Translations under genes and position numbers: made by a program
Part shown: positions 16,824 to 26,792 of the stretch, piece after piece
Layout: the number at the start of each line of letters is the position of its first letter
How positions within the stretch are numbered: position 1 is the stretch's first letter
Notes under the pieces: generated by a model
The model's database searches: none
Told to the model about the DNA's origin: nothing
Seen by the model: the letters and a program-made list of their open reading frames with translations, nothing else
Source of the DNA: Prolixibacteraceae bacterium
GTDB taxonomy: Bacteria > Bacteroidota > Bacteroidia > Bacteroidales > Prolixibacteraceae
Direction of reading: 5' to 3'
Length of the DNA stretch: 64,000 bases
Assembly (NCBI GenBank): GCA_028683385.1
Contig: JAQUIJ010000002.1
Location: forward strand, 124,001-188,000

Positions 16824-19800
16824 ATGAAAAAAAATGAACCATTCAGGGAATTGCTATATCATTCTCTGAAGAAAACTTTACTTATTATGCGAATTGCAAT
16901 TATTCTTTTGCTAGTCGGATTTCTGCAAACTCATGCGAATAACGCCTATTCGCAGAAAACGAAACTTTCGATGGATATTTCGAATACCGAACTTGTTAAT
17001 GTACTCGATCGGATTGAAAATCAGACGGAATTCTTCTTCCTTTACAATGAGAAACTGATTGATGCCAATCGGATAGTTTCCATTAGTGTGAAGGATAAAG
17101 GAATTGAAGATGTACTAAAATCACTTTTTTTAGGTACTGATGTAAGTTATTCGATTATAGATCGGAAGATTATACTTTCACCTGCCGAATCCGCAAATAA
17201 TACCCAACAACAAAGGACTGTGACGGGTAAAGTGGATGACACTACAGGTGCTCCGTTGCCTGGTGTCTCGGTAGTGGTAAAAGGCACAACCAACGGAACA
17301 ATCACTGATTCAAATGGGAAGTACACCCTGGCAAACATCCCGACCAATGCAGTTTTGCAGTTTACTTTTGTGGGAATGAAGGCTCAGGAAATTGCTTTGG
17401 GCAGCCGAACCGTTATTAATGTAACATTGGTTGAAGAATCTATTGGTATCGAAGAGGTTGTAGCCGTTGGATATGGTGTTCAACGAAAAGAATCAGTAAC
17501 CGGGTCGGTAGCCTCAATGGGTGGAGATAAGTTACGCGATGTACCATCCTCAAACATCTCGCAGGCTTTACAAGGACGTGTATCGGGGGTAGAAATGTCT
17601 CAAACTTCATCCAAACCGGGTTCCTCCATGCAAATTCGTATTCGTGGTACACGTTCGTTGAATGCAAGTAACGATCCGTTGGTAGTTCTTGATGGTATCC
17701 CATTTGCCGGATCTATCAGTGACATCAGTACCGACGATATTAAAAGTATTGATATTTTGAAGGATGCTTCAGCAACTGCTATTTACGGCTCACGTGGTGC
17801 CAATGGTGTTATTTTGGTTACCAGCAACAAAGGGCAAAAAGGACAAGAGGCACATCTTACATACAGTGGATATGAAGGCGTGAAAACTGTTTTTGCCAAA
17901 TATCCAATGATGAACGGACCCGAATTTGTTGCTCTTCGTGCTGCATCCAATCAATTTAAAAACACACTGGATGAAGCCGACGATGTAAATACCGACTGGC
18001 AAGATTTATTATACAAGAATGGAACAATTACAAATCACGATTTAGGTGTTACCGGCGGTAATGCAAAAGGTAGTTATAATTTTGGCTTAGGCTATTTTAA
18101 GGATCAGGCTGTTATTCCATTACAGAATTTTAGCCGATATTCTTTCCGTGCTTCTCTTGATCAGGAAATTGGCAAATATTTACATTTTGGATTTTCGACA
18201 AACAGCAATTATTCAGTAAATAATGGCAATAACCTGGGCGCTGTTGGAAACGCTCTGGCCAGATCGCCAATTGCCAATATTTATAATGCTGACGGGACAT
18301 TAAAAACCCGGATTCAGGAGTCAACTTCTGGCGCTCAATGGGTTTCTACGAGATCAACTATCGAAGCTTTAGGTGATCAATATGTTGATCAAACCAGGGC
18401 TTATGGATCATACAATAGTGCTTTCGGCGAAGTAAAGATTCCTGGTGTTGAAGGATTAAAAGCTCGCGTAAATCTGGGCTTGAACTACCGTCAAAGCAAC
18501 TATGGTAACTATACCGGAATTGGCGTATTTAGTGGTACACCTACCAATCCATCTACTGCAAATATTAGTAATGATCATACCACAAACTGGGCAGTTGAAA
18601 ACTTATTGACCTACGATCACACATTTGCTGAAAAACACAAAATCAATGCAGTTGCCATGTACTCTGCCGAACAGACTACTTACTTTAAGTCTCAGGTTTC
18701 TGCAAAAAATCTTCCTGCTGATTTCTTCCAATTTTATAATTTAGGAAGAGCTGCCTCAACTGATATTACGGTTGATCCAAATAATCAGCTATATACACAG
18801 AGTGGGTTGATCTCTTATATGGGACGTGTAATGTATTCTTACGACGATCGTTACATGTTGAGCGCAACATTCCGTTCTGATGCTTCTTCAAGACTTGCCG
18901 AGGGACATAAATGGCATTCTTATCCAGCTCTTTCTTTAGGCTGGAACATCCGAAGGGAATCGTTTATGCAAAATGTAGCATGGTTGGATAATTTGAAACT
19001 TCGTGCTGGGTACGGACAAACTTCCAATCAAGCTGTTGATCCATATAAAACACTGGGTTTGATGTCGGCTAATCCATATAACTTTGGAAGCTCAACATAT
19101 TCAACAGGTTTCTCTGTAACAAATTTACCTAATCCAAAATTAGGTTGGGAATTCTCAACCACGTATAACTTTGGTGTTGACTTTACTATCTTGAAAAATC
19201 GCTTGTCAGGTACCGCTGAGTATTATTCAATGAACACTAAAAATGTTCTTCTAAGTGTAGGGATGCCTTCTTCATCGGGAGTGAGTTCTTATATGGCCAA
19301 TGTAGGCGAAACCGGGAATAAGGGTTTCGAACTATCGCTTAATGGAACGATATTGAATAATTTAAACGGCTGGACATGGGAAGTTGGCGTGAACGTTTAT
19401 ACAAACCACAATAAGCTGTTAGCCCTTGCTTCCGGAGCTGACAGGGATGAGGGTAACTCATGGTTCGTAGGTCACCCAATTGATGCAATCTATGACTATA
19501 AGAAAATTGGACTCTGGCAAGAAAGTGATCTTTACCGTGACAAACTTGAACCAGGAGGAAATGCAGGTATGATTAAGGTAGAATACACTGGCACTTTCGA
19601 TGCTGATGGAAAACCAACAAGATCAATTGGACCTGCTGATCGTCAAATTATGGATATAACTCCTGATTTTCAGGGTGGATTCAATACACGCGTAGCTTAT
19701 AAAGGATTCGACCTTAGTGTTATCGGTTCTTTTAAAAGTGGAGGTATTGTTATGAGTACTTTATATAGTGGTGCAAGTTACCTTAATAATCTGAATACAA

Positions 19801-20207
19801 GATCGGGGAACAACGTGAAGGTGGATTATTGGACAACAACCAATACAGGAGCCAAATATCCAAAACCCAACGGAGTTGGTGGTGATAATCCAAAATATGC
19901 CAGTACTCTGGGTTACTTTGATGCATCGTATCTGAAGGTAAGAACCATAACACTTGGGTACAACGTTAATCCTAAGTGGTTAAAAATTGCGGGCATTGAA
20001 AAAGTTAGACTATACGGTACCGTGGAAAACCCATTTGTATTGTTCTCGCCTTATACCAAAGAATCCGGTATGGATCCTGAAACCAACTCATATGGTAACG
20101 AAAATGCTGCAGTACCATTGTCGTACAGTCAGAGACGTCTGCTAACTATAGCTGTCAACACGCCTACGACACGCAACTACTTGGTTGGTATTAATGTAAC
20201 ATTCTAA
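16824..20207 (+). CDS. SusC/RagA-family TonB-dependent outer-membrane receptor with STN signalling domain
   Basis: SusC proteins form the barrel of a glycan importer and work with SusD as lid. In order the 1127-residue chain has a signal sequence (about 18-42), an STN domain (about 47-115), a carboxypeptidase-like regulatory domain (about 128-215, TGKVDDTTGAPLPGVSVVVKGT), the SusC TonB/plug region (EEVVAVGYGVQRKESVTGS, IRGTRSLNASNDPLVVLDGIP, ASATAIYGSRGANGVILVTS) and a long C-terminal barrel. The STN domain is the part that contacts FecR in trans-envelope signalling and fits the sigma/FecR pair just upstream. The neighbours point to glucuronoxylan fragments as cargo. Confidence 0.96.
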   Translation: MKKNEPFRELLYHSLKKTLLIMRIAIILLLVGFLQTHANNAYSQKTKLSMDISNTELVNVLDRIENQTEFFFLYNEKLIDANRIVSISVKDKGIEDVLKSLFLGTDVSYSIIDRKIILSPAESANNTQQQRTVTGKVDDTTGAPLPGVSVVVKGTTNGTITDSNGKYTLANIPTNAVLQFTFVGMKAQEIALGSRTVINVTLVEESIGIEEVVAVGYGVQRKESVTGSVASMGGDKLRDVPSSNISQALQGRVSGVEMSQTSSKPGSSMQIRIRGTRSLNASNDPLVVLDGIPFAGSISDISTDDIKSIDILKDASATAIYGSRGANGVILVTSNKGQKGQEAHLTYSGYEGVKTVFAKYPMMNGPEFVALRAASNQFKNTLDEADDVNTDWQDLLYKNGTITNHDLGVTGGNAKGSYNFGLGYFKDQAVIPLQNFSRYSFRASLDQEIGKYLHFGFSTNSNYSVNNGNNLGAVGNALARSPIANIYNADGTLKTRIQESTSGAQWVSTRSTIEALGDQYVDQTRAYGSYNSAFGEVKIPGVEGLKARVNLGLNYRQSNYGNYTGIGVFSGTPTNPSTANISNDHTTNWAVENLLTYDHTFAEKHKINAVAMYSAEQTTYFKSQVSAKNLPADFFQFYNLGRAASTDITVDPNNQLYTQSGLISYMGRVMYSYDDRYMLSATFRSDASSRLAEGHKWHSYPALSLGWNIRRESFMQNVAWLDNLKLRAGYGQTSNQAVDPYKTLGLMSANPYNFGSSTYSTGFSVTNLPNPKLGWEFSTTYNFGVDFTILKNRLSGTAEYYSMNTKNVLLSVGMPSSSGVSSYMANVGETGNKGFELSLNGTILNNLNGWTWEVGVNVYTNHNKLLALASGADRDEGNSWFVGHPIDAIYDYKKIGLWQESDLYRDKLEPGGNAGMIKVEYTGTFDADGKPTRSIGPADRQIMDITPDFQGGFNTRVAYKGFDLSVIGSFKSGGIVMSTLYSGASYLNNLNTRSGNNVKVDYWTTTNTGAKYPKPNGVGGDNPKYASTLGYFDASYLKVRTITLGYNVNPKWLKIAGIEKVRLYGTVENPFVLFSPYTKESGMDPETNSYGNENAAVPLSYSQRRLLTIAVNTPTTRNYLVGINVTF

Positions 20208-20218
20208 AAACTAAAATA

Positions 20219-22198
20219 ATGAAACGAATACATATAAGAACTATAGGTTCAGCATTGCTGATAATGTTCATGGTTGGATGTTCTAATATTCTGGATGAAC
20301 AGCCACGCGCTATTTATACTCCTGATTATTTCAAAACCCAGGCAGGTATTATGGGGGGAATAACCGGAATGTACCAACATCTTCGCCAACTGTACGGCAA
20401 TGGATATTACTTAGATCATTGTTTAACCGGTACCGATGAAGCAACCTGGGGTGCGAGTGGTGATGGTAGCATCTTTGCTTATCATGACTTGTCCGGCAAG
20501 GGATTGCTTACTCCTTCACAAAACGATGCTGGAGTGGTTTGGGGTACATTTTCGAATATCAATACCGCTAGCGGTGTTATCGAAAATGCAACGGCGTTAG
20601 GAACTGTTTCTGCTGCAATAATAGCCGAAGCCAGATTTTTCCGTGCTTTCGACTACTTTTTACTGGTACAAACTTATGGTGGCGTGCCTTTGGATTTGGG
20701 CTCAGGTGAACTTAAATTTAATACGTCAACAGTCAGAACTTCAGTTCGAAATACAGTGCCAGAAGTCTATACCAAAGGGATATTCCCTGACTTATTGACC
20801 GCGGTATCCGATCTGCCAGATGCTCCACGTGTGACCGGTGGTGCAACCAAAACCGCAGCACGCTTATTATTGGCAAAAGCTTACCTCACTTACGCATGGT
20901 GGCTTCAAAATCCAAACAATATTCCTACTTATCCGGTTTGTGAACGAAAGGACCCTAACGGAAAAACTGCTGCGCAGTATTTTCAAATGGCTTATGATAT
21001 GGCAGCCGATGGTATTAACCTCGCTGGGGCAAATTATACCTTGCAGGCTACTTATTACGATGTTAACGTCGCAACAAACGACTACAATAAAGAAAATATA
21101 CTGTACGCTGACCACACACAATCAAGCGAACTTTATAATGGCGCCAGTCTTAGTTATGAATCTGGGGGCAATGGAGCTAATTATGCAGGTTGGTTTATGA
21201 CCTGGAATTACACAGGTATAACAAGTTCCAAAACAAATTGGAGCGCAAAAACTACAGTTAACTCGGTTCAACGTGAAGCAGTACAGGCATTAGGCCGTCC
21301 ATGGGTACGTATGGCTCCGCCAATTGAGGTATTTACTGGTACTTTTGCCGACAAGACAAATGATTCACGTTACGACGGAACCTTTACAACTGTTTACCGT
21401 GGTAACTGGAATAAAGCTGGTGTAACCAATGCAACTTTATTTAATGCGAACAATATGTTGGTTGCCCCAGGTGATGCAATCTTAACTTTCCTTGACAGTG
21501 AGTCAGCCGGAACTATTGATTATTCGAATACGACTTTCAATAGTAGTATAGGTGCAGGTGTTTTACCAGATCGGGCTGATTATGTTATTGCACCAAGTGG
21601 AATTAGCAGACTTGTATATCCAGGTCTTTGGAAACTTGGCCCATACCGTACCGATAATGGAGTAGGACTGGGATCTCCGAATGCCGGAAGTACACGCCCT
21701 TACGTCATTGCTAAATTCTCTGAACTCTACTTTATTGCTGCCGAAGCTGCTGTAAAGGGTGCAACTATAAAAGCTGTTTCCGGAACAGATGGAAGCGCCA
21801 AAGCATTGATTAATGTGATTCGTGCTCGTGCAGGAAAATGGCGCTGGAGTAATGGTGGAAATGTAGCTAAAGTACAGGATAATAGCGCTGCTATGATTGC
21901 TGCTACACCTGCAACTATTGACGTTAACTATATTTTGGCTGAACGTTCACGCGAATATTACGGAGAAGGCTATCGCTGGTATGATTTGGTCCGCACACAA
22001 AAATGGGAGGAACTTGCAGGTACCTATACGATTTGCGGGAAAGCCCTTAATGACCATAAACCGGTTAAAATAACCCGGACAGATCTATTGAACGATGCAA
22101 CACATCATCTTTATCTGCGCCCAATTCCGCAAGGACAAATTGATAATTTGGATGCATCAACCGATGAAAAGGCTGCTTATCAAAATCCGGGATATTAA
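20219..22198 (+). CDS. SusD/RagB-family glycan-binding lipoprotein
   Basis: SusD is the surface lipoprotein that captures oligosaccharide and closes over SusC. The 659-residue protein starts with a lipoprotein signal ending MVGC at Cys21, followed by the typical NILDEQP. The helical SusD N-terminal half has EARFFRAFDYFLLVQTYGGVPL near residue 140, and the C-terminal block has FSELYFIAAEAAVKG, ALINVIRARAG, and ILAERSREYYGEGYRWYDLVR near residues 565-595. It begins 11 bases after susC, so the two are co-transcribed. Confidence 0.95.
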   Translation: MKRIHIRTIGSALLIMFMVGCSNILDEQPRAIYTPDYFKTQAGIMGGITGMYQHLRQLYGNGYYLDHCLTGTDEATWGASGDGSIFAYHDLSGKGLLTPSQNDAGVVWGTFSNINTASGVIENATALGTVSAAIIAEARFFRAFDYFLLVQTYGGVPLDLGSGELKFNTSTVRTSVRNTVPEVYTKGIFPDLLTAVSDLPDAPRVTGGATKTAARLLLAKAYLTYAWWLQNPNNIPTYPVCERKDPNGKTAAQYFQMAYDMAADGINLAGANYTLQATYYDVNVATNDYNKENILYADHTQSSELYNGASLSYESGGNGANYAGWFMTWNYTGITSSKTNWSAKTTVNSVQREAVQALGRPWVRMAPPIEVFTGTFADKTNDSRYDGTFTTVYRGNWNKAGVTNATLFNANNMLVAPGDAILTFLDSESAGTIDYSNTTFNSSIGAGVLPDRADYVIAPSGISRLVYPGLWKLGPYRTDNGVGLGSPNAGSTRPYVIAKFSELYFIAAEAAVKGATIKAVSGTDGSAKALINVIRARAGKWRWSNGGNVAKVQDNSAAMIAATPATIDVNYILAERSREYYGEGYRWYDLVRTQKWEELAGTYTICGKALNDHKPVKITRTDLLNDATHHLYLRPIPQGQIDNLDASTDEKAAYQNPGY

Positions 22199-22235
22199 TT
22201 GTCTGGATAATTAATAAGCTTTATACGAATATACT

Positions 22236-22278
22236 GACTTCTCAGCATCCATGTGTTTTGCTGGGAAGTTAGTTTTTT
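22236..22278 (+). terminator. Terminator or attenuator after susD
   Basis: ACTTCTCAGC pairs with GCTGGGAAGT (one G-U pair) and a TTTTTT run follows after three bases. It separates the importer genes from the enzyme genes and may let susCD be made in excess. Confidence 0.75.
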
Positions 22279-22359
22279 GTAACTATACAGTCCGGGATAA
22301 CACGAGCTTGATGAATGTTTTGATGAACAATTGATACGAATCAGAAACCATAAAACAAT

Positions 22360-24330
22360 ATGAGACGAAGATTTTTCTACATTCTTATTCTTACAATTTC
22401 GTTAATAAGTACTCAGACATTATTGGGTCAGGTACGTCTGCCCAGACTGGTTGGCGATGGTATGGTACTTCAGCGCGAAACCCCGGTAAATATTTGGGGT
22501 TGGGCAAGTCCTGGTGAAAAAGTCAAACTAAGCTTTAATAGCCAGACATTCGAAACCATTACCGCAGTCGATGGCAAATGGAAAATTGTCTTTCCAAAAC
22601 AGAAAGCTGGCGGACCCTTCGAAATAGAAATCACAGCCAGCAATTCTATAAAATTAAAAAACATTCTCTTTGGCGATGTTTGGCTCTGCTCGGGCCAGTC
22701 GAACATGGAACTGCCCATGAGTAGGGTTGCAGTTCTCTACGGAAAGGAGATTGAAAACTGTACAAATCCAAACATCCGGCTTTTTCAGGTGCCTGTTCGA
22801 TGGAATTACAACAATCCACAAGATGATATTTCGGGTGGAAAATGGGAAGAAGCGAACCCTCAAAACATATTGAAATACACGGCTGTTGGCTATTTCTTTG
22901 CCCGCGATCTGTACGAAAAGTATCAGGTTCCGGTGGGGATTATCCAATGTGCGGCAGGCGGATCGAGCGCCGAAAGCTGGATTAGCGAAGAATCGTTAAA
23001 AGCTTTTTCTGATCAATACCAAATTGCGAAACAGCTTTCGGATACCACTTACCTGCGCAACTTGCTTGCTTCGGAAAGAGAGTCTCAGTCCAATTGGTTT
23101 CGTGAACTCGGTAAAAACGATCTTGGAAGAAAAAGCACTCCCTGGTTCAACCCGTCGCTCGATGATTCGTCTTGGCCCGATTTTCAACTTCCATCGTCGT
23201 TTGCCGAGGCAGGAATGGATTTCAATAGCGGCGCTGTTTGGTTCCGTAAACAGATCGATCTGCCCGATAATTGCTCAGGAAAATCAGCGCTTTTAGAACT
23301 TGGTCGCATTGTCGATAGTGATTCAGTATTTGTGAATGGGACTTTTGTTGGGAACGTTACCTATCAATACCCACCACGCCGGTACAATGTTGCTCCAGGT
23401 ATTCTGAAAGCCGGCAAAAATAATATAACCGTCAAGGTGATCAGCCAATCAGGCATTGGTGCTTTTATTAAAGATAAACCCTATCAATTGGACATTGATG
23501 GACAAACGTTTGACCTCAAGGGAACCTGGAAATACAACATCGGGGCAAAATGTGATCCCTGTCCAGCGTCGACCTTTTTCCCCGGAAAGCCTCTTGGATT
23601 GTACAATGCCATGCTTTTTCCAACAGTAAACTATACATTGAAAGGAATGGTTTGGTATCAGGGCGAATCGAATATTGGTCGGGCAAATGAGTATAAATCG
23701 GTCATGTCAACACTCATTGGCGAATGGCGTAAGCTTTGGGGACAAGGTGAACTTCCATTTTTGTTTGTACAGCTTCCCGATTTTTTGGAACCCAAAAATG
23801 AACCCTCAGAGGGCGATTGGGCAACCATGCGCGACCAACAACTGAAATTACTTTCGGTACCTAATACTGCCATGGCCGTAGCCATTGGCTTGGGCGAATG
23901 GAACGACATTCATCCGCTACGGAAAAAGGAGGTTGGGCAACGGCTTGCTCTGGCTGCTGAAAAGTTAGCTTACGGAGACCAAGAAGTTGTAGCATCGGGT
24001 CCAATCTACCAATCGATGAAAATCGTTGGGAACAAAATTGAACTCACATTTACCAATTGCGGAAGCGGGCTGGCTACAAACGATGGCAAGCAGCTGAAAC
24101 ATTTCGCCATTGCTGGTGCTGATAAAAAACTGGTGTGGGGCAAAGCTGAAATAAAAGGGAATAAAATAATCGTGTGGAGCGATGCCATAGTTAAACCTAA
24201 AATAGTCCGCTATGCCTGGGCCGATAATCCGGCTGGAGCTAACCTGTGTAACAAGGAAGGATTACCAGCATCGCCTTTTACTACTGAAGAAGATACGTTC
24301 CGGATCTGGGGAAAACAGGCTAATCCATAA
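22360..24330 (+). CDS. Secreted sialate O-acetylesterase-like carbohydrate esterase
   Basis: The enzyme belongs to the SASA/SGNH acetylesterases; in xylan loci such proteins are expected to remove acetyl groups from decorated xylan. A signal peptide covers about 1-23. The nucleophile motif CSGQSNMELP lies near residue 110, WYQGESN near 432, and the catalytic D-x-x-H is in EWNDIHP near 515. Between the two halves of the esterase fold, at about 265-400, there is an inserted jelly-roll, GH2-like binding module (VWFRKQIDLP, DSVFVNGTFVGN, NNITVKV). It heads the enzyme part of the locus. Confidence 0.88.
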   Translation: MRRRFFYILILTISLISTQTLLGQVRLPRLVGDGMVLQRETPVNIWGWASPGEKVKLSFNSQTFETITAVDGKWKIVFPKQKAGGPFEIEITASNSIKLKNILFGDVWLCSGQSNMELPMSRVAVLYGKEIENCTNPNIRLFQVPVRWNYNNPQDDISGGKWEEANPQNILKYTAVGYFFARDLYEKYQVPVGIIQCAAGGSSAESWISEESLKAFSDQYQIAKQLSDTTYLRNLLASERESQSNWFRELGKNDLGRKSTPWFNPSLDDSSWPDFQLPSSFAEAGMDFNSGAVWFRKQIDLPDNCSGKSALLELGRIVDSDSVFVNGTFVGNVTYQYPPRRYNVAPGILKAGKNNITVKVISQSGIGAFIKDKPYQLDIDGQTFDLKGTWKYNIGAKCDPCPASTFFPGKPLGLYNAMLFPTVNYTLKGMVWYQGESNIGRANEYKSVMSTLIGEWRKLWGQGELPFLFVQLPDFLEPKNEPSEGDWATMRDQQLKLLSVPNTAMAVAIGLGEWNDIHPLRKKEVGQRLALAAEKLAYGDQEVVASGPIYQSMKIVGNKIELTFTNCGSGLATNDGKQLKHFAIAGADKKLVWGKAEIKGNKIIVWSDAIVKPKIVRYAWADNPAGANLCNKEGLPASPFTTEEDTFRIWGKQANP

Positions 24331-24533
24331 CTACTTTTCCTCAAAACGTATGTTTTACAGAAACAGATTCAGTTTATTTGGAATATACTATTAATTTTGA
24401 ATCGACTGGCGAATTTACGATGTCGGTTCTGGTATCACCAAGTCTGAATTTCAATGCCAACAAAGGATTGCGTTATACCATTTCTTTTGATCGGATTTCT
24501 GAAAACCAGCTATTTGTGGGCTCAGCAAAGTAG
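24324..24533 (+). pseudogene. Remnant of a GH115-like alpha-glucuronidase C-terminal domain
   Basis: Directly after the esterase stop there is an open frame of about 69 codons with no start codon, ending in TAG at 24531-24533. From codon 24369 it reads DSVYLEYTINFESTGEFTM, then SPSLNFNANKGLRYTISFD. That wording (LEY..., SPsLNF, GLRYaISfD) is what I know from the C-terminal beta domain of GH115 alpha-glucuronidases. The rest of such a protein, about 800 residues, is missing on both sides. I infer a gene that was deleted, leaving its tail between the esterase and GH67. Family recognition is from memory of the motif and needs a profile search. Confidence 0.65.
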
Positions 24534-24609
24534 GCTTTCAAAACATTAAAAAGGTAATTTATAATTATAAAAGGGTTCGTTTGAAGTAACCTATAGACCA
24601 GAACAGAAC

Positions 24610-26751
24610 ATGAAACCTATTTTAGTTTTAGTACTAAGCATTTTGATACCCATTTTCATCTTTGCTGAAGATGGTTCAGAGCTATGGCTTCGCTATAAAG
24701 CTTTGCCAGTTGCTTTGTCAAAAGAATATTCCCAACAGCTTCAATTTATCACTTTTGAAACCAATAGCCTGACCAGAAAAATTGCGGGTGCAGAGCTTGA
24801 AAAAGCGCTCAAAGGTATGTTGGGCAGAGTTTTATCCAAGAGCAGAAAGATTCAGGAAAAAACGATAATCATCGGAACTTTAGAAGATAAATCAGTCCGT
24901 CAGTTTATTTCTGAAGATACGCTCTGCATGTGTGGCGACGAAGGTTTTATCTTGAAAAGCGTTGATTTTAAAGGAGACAAAATACTGCTTCTGGCAGCAA
25001 ATCAGGACGTCGGATTGTTGTATGGAGTCTTTGAGTTGATCAGACAAATTCAGCAAGGACATCAGTTATCCAATTTAAATCTGAAAGAGAAACCTTCCTA
25101 CAATCGACGGATTTTAAATCATTGGGATAATCTCGATGGAACTGTCGAACGTGGATATGCCGGTCATTCCATCTGGAAATGGGAAGAATTGCCTGAGAAA
25201 ATCAGTCCCAAATATGAATTCTACGCGCGGGCCAATGCTTCAATCGGAATTAATGGAACGGTTTTGAACAATGTGAATGCAAGTCCCCAAATCTTAAGCG
25301 ACGAATACTTGCGCAAGGTCAAAGTTTTGGCCGATATTTTCCGACCCTATGGAATTCGGGTTTATCTGGCGGTCAACTTTTCATCGCCAGCCAAGTTGGG
25401 CGGCTTGCCAACTTCCGATCCATTGGACGAAAAAGTTCAGGATTGGTGGAAAAAGAAAGCTGATGAAATATATAATTTGATTCCTGACTTTGGCGGTTTC
25501 CTGGTGAAAGCCAATTCGGAAGGTTTGCCAGGACCTCAGGATTATGGGCGCACCCATGCCGATGGCGCAAATATGTTAGCCGATGCACTCGCTCCACACA
25601 ACGGAATTGTGATGTGGCGTGCTTTTGTATATCATCCTGATGGTGACGACCGGGCGAAACAAGCATACAAAGAATTTACGCCTTTGGATGGGCAATTCCG
25701 GTCGAACGTGATTATTCAGGTGAAAAACGGACCAATTGATTTTCAACCGCGTGAGCCCTTTAGTCCTTTGTTTGGTGCCATGAAAAATACGAATTTGATG
25801 CCCGAATTCCAGATAACCAAAGAATACCTCGGGATGAATAATCATTTGGCTTATCTCGGTCCTTTGTTTGAAGAATGCCTGGATGCCGATACCTATGTTT
25901 TGGGCAAAAACTCAACAGTTGCACGTGTTACCGATGGGTCGCTTTTCAGGAATAAAGTAACTGCAATCGCGGGTGTGGCGAATATTGGCGAAGATGTAAA
26001 CTGGTGCGGTCATCAGTTTAATCAGGCAAACTGGTATGTTTTCGGGCGTTTAGCCTGGAACAACAAATTGTCGTCGGGCGAAATTGCTACCGAGTGGATT
26101 GAACAAACGTTTTCTCGCGATCCGCAATTTGTTTCAGAAGTTGGCTCGATGATGATGCAATCGCGTGAAGCGGTGGTTAATTACATGACTCCAATGGGTT
26201 TGCACCACCTGATGGGCTGGGATCATCATTACGGACCGGAGCCCTGGTGTGCCATTCCGAATGCTCGTCCCGACTGGATGCCATCCTATTATCACAAAGC
26301 TGATTCCGCCGGAATTGGGTTCGACCGAACTTCGACCGGTAGTAATGCGGTTGGACAATATGCCGAGCCTTTGCGTTCGCTGTACGAAAATGTGGCAACC
26401 TGCCCGGAAATTTACCTGCTGTGGTTTCATCATTTATCCTGGAATTATATCCTTCCAAATGGGAACAACCTTTGGGACGAATTGTGCTACAAATACAGTT
26501 CAGGAGTGAACTCTGTCAAATCATTTCAGAAAACATGGGATAACCAGGAAGGAAAAATCGACGAAGAACGATTCCGAGAAGTTCAGCAAAAATTGGCCAT
26601 TCAGGAAAAAGAAGCGGTTTGGTGGCGCGATGCCTGTCTGTTGTACTTCCAGACTTTTTCGAATAAACCGATACCTGAAAAACTGGATCGGCCCATTCAT
26701 CGGTTGGACGAACTTAAGAAGCAGAAATTCAATTTAAAGAATCATAACTAA
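24610..26751 (+). CDS. Alpha-glucuronidase, GH67
   Basis: GH67 enzymes remove (4-O-methyl)glucuronic acid from the non-reducing end of short xylo-oligosaccharides, by inversion. The 713-residue protein has a signal peptide (about 1-19), the N-terminal alpha/beta domain, and the catalytic barrel, with the general acid in ANSEGLPGPQDYGRTHADGAN near residue 302, the aspartate of NGPIDFQPREPFSPLFG near 377 and the glutamate of LMPEFQITKEYLG near 402. The C-terminal helical domain has WDHHYGPEPWC and LWFHHLSWNY. Placement with GH10 and a symporter fits stepwise breakdown of glucuronoxylan in the periplasm. Confidence 0.94.
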   Translation: MKPILVLVLSILIPIFIFAEDGSELWLRYKALPVALSKEYSQQLQFITFETNSLTRKIAGAELEKALKGMLGRVLSKSRKIQEKTIIIGTLEDKSVRQFISEDTLCMCGDEGFILKSVDFKGDKILLLAANQDVGLLYGVFELIRQIQQGHQLSNLNLKEKPSYNRRILNHWDNLDGTVERGYAGHSIWKWEELPEKISPKYEFYARANASIGINGTVLNNVNASPQILSDEYLRKVKVLADIFRPYGIRVYLAVNFSSPAKLGGLPTSDPLDEKVQDWWKKKADEIYNLIPDFGGFLVKANSEGLPGPQDYGRTHADGANMLADALAPHNGIVMWRAFVYHPDGDDRAKQAYKEFTPLDGQFRSNVIIQVKNGPIDFQPREPFSPLFGAMKNTNLMPEFQITKEYLGMNNHLAYLGPLFEECLDADTYVLGKNSTVARVTDGSLFRNKVTAIAGVANIGEDVNWCGHQFNQANWYVFGRLAWNNKLSSGEIATEWIEQTFSRDPQFVSEVGSMMMQSREAVVNYMTPMGLHHLMGWDHHYGPEPWCAIPNARPDWMPSYYHKADSAGIGFDRTSTGSNAVGQYAEPLRSLYENVATCPEIYLLWFHHLSWNYILPNGNNLWDELCYKYSSGVNSVKSFQKTWDNQEGKIDEERFREVQQKLAIQEKEAVWWRDACLLYFQTFSNKPIPEKLDRPIHRLDELKKQKFNLKNHN

Positions 26752-26792
26752 ACACGTTTGTACTAAAATTAAGAACCAATACCATTAAAGAA

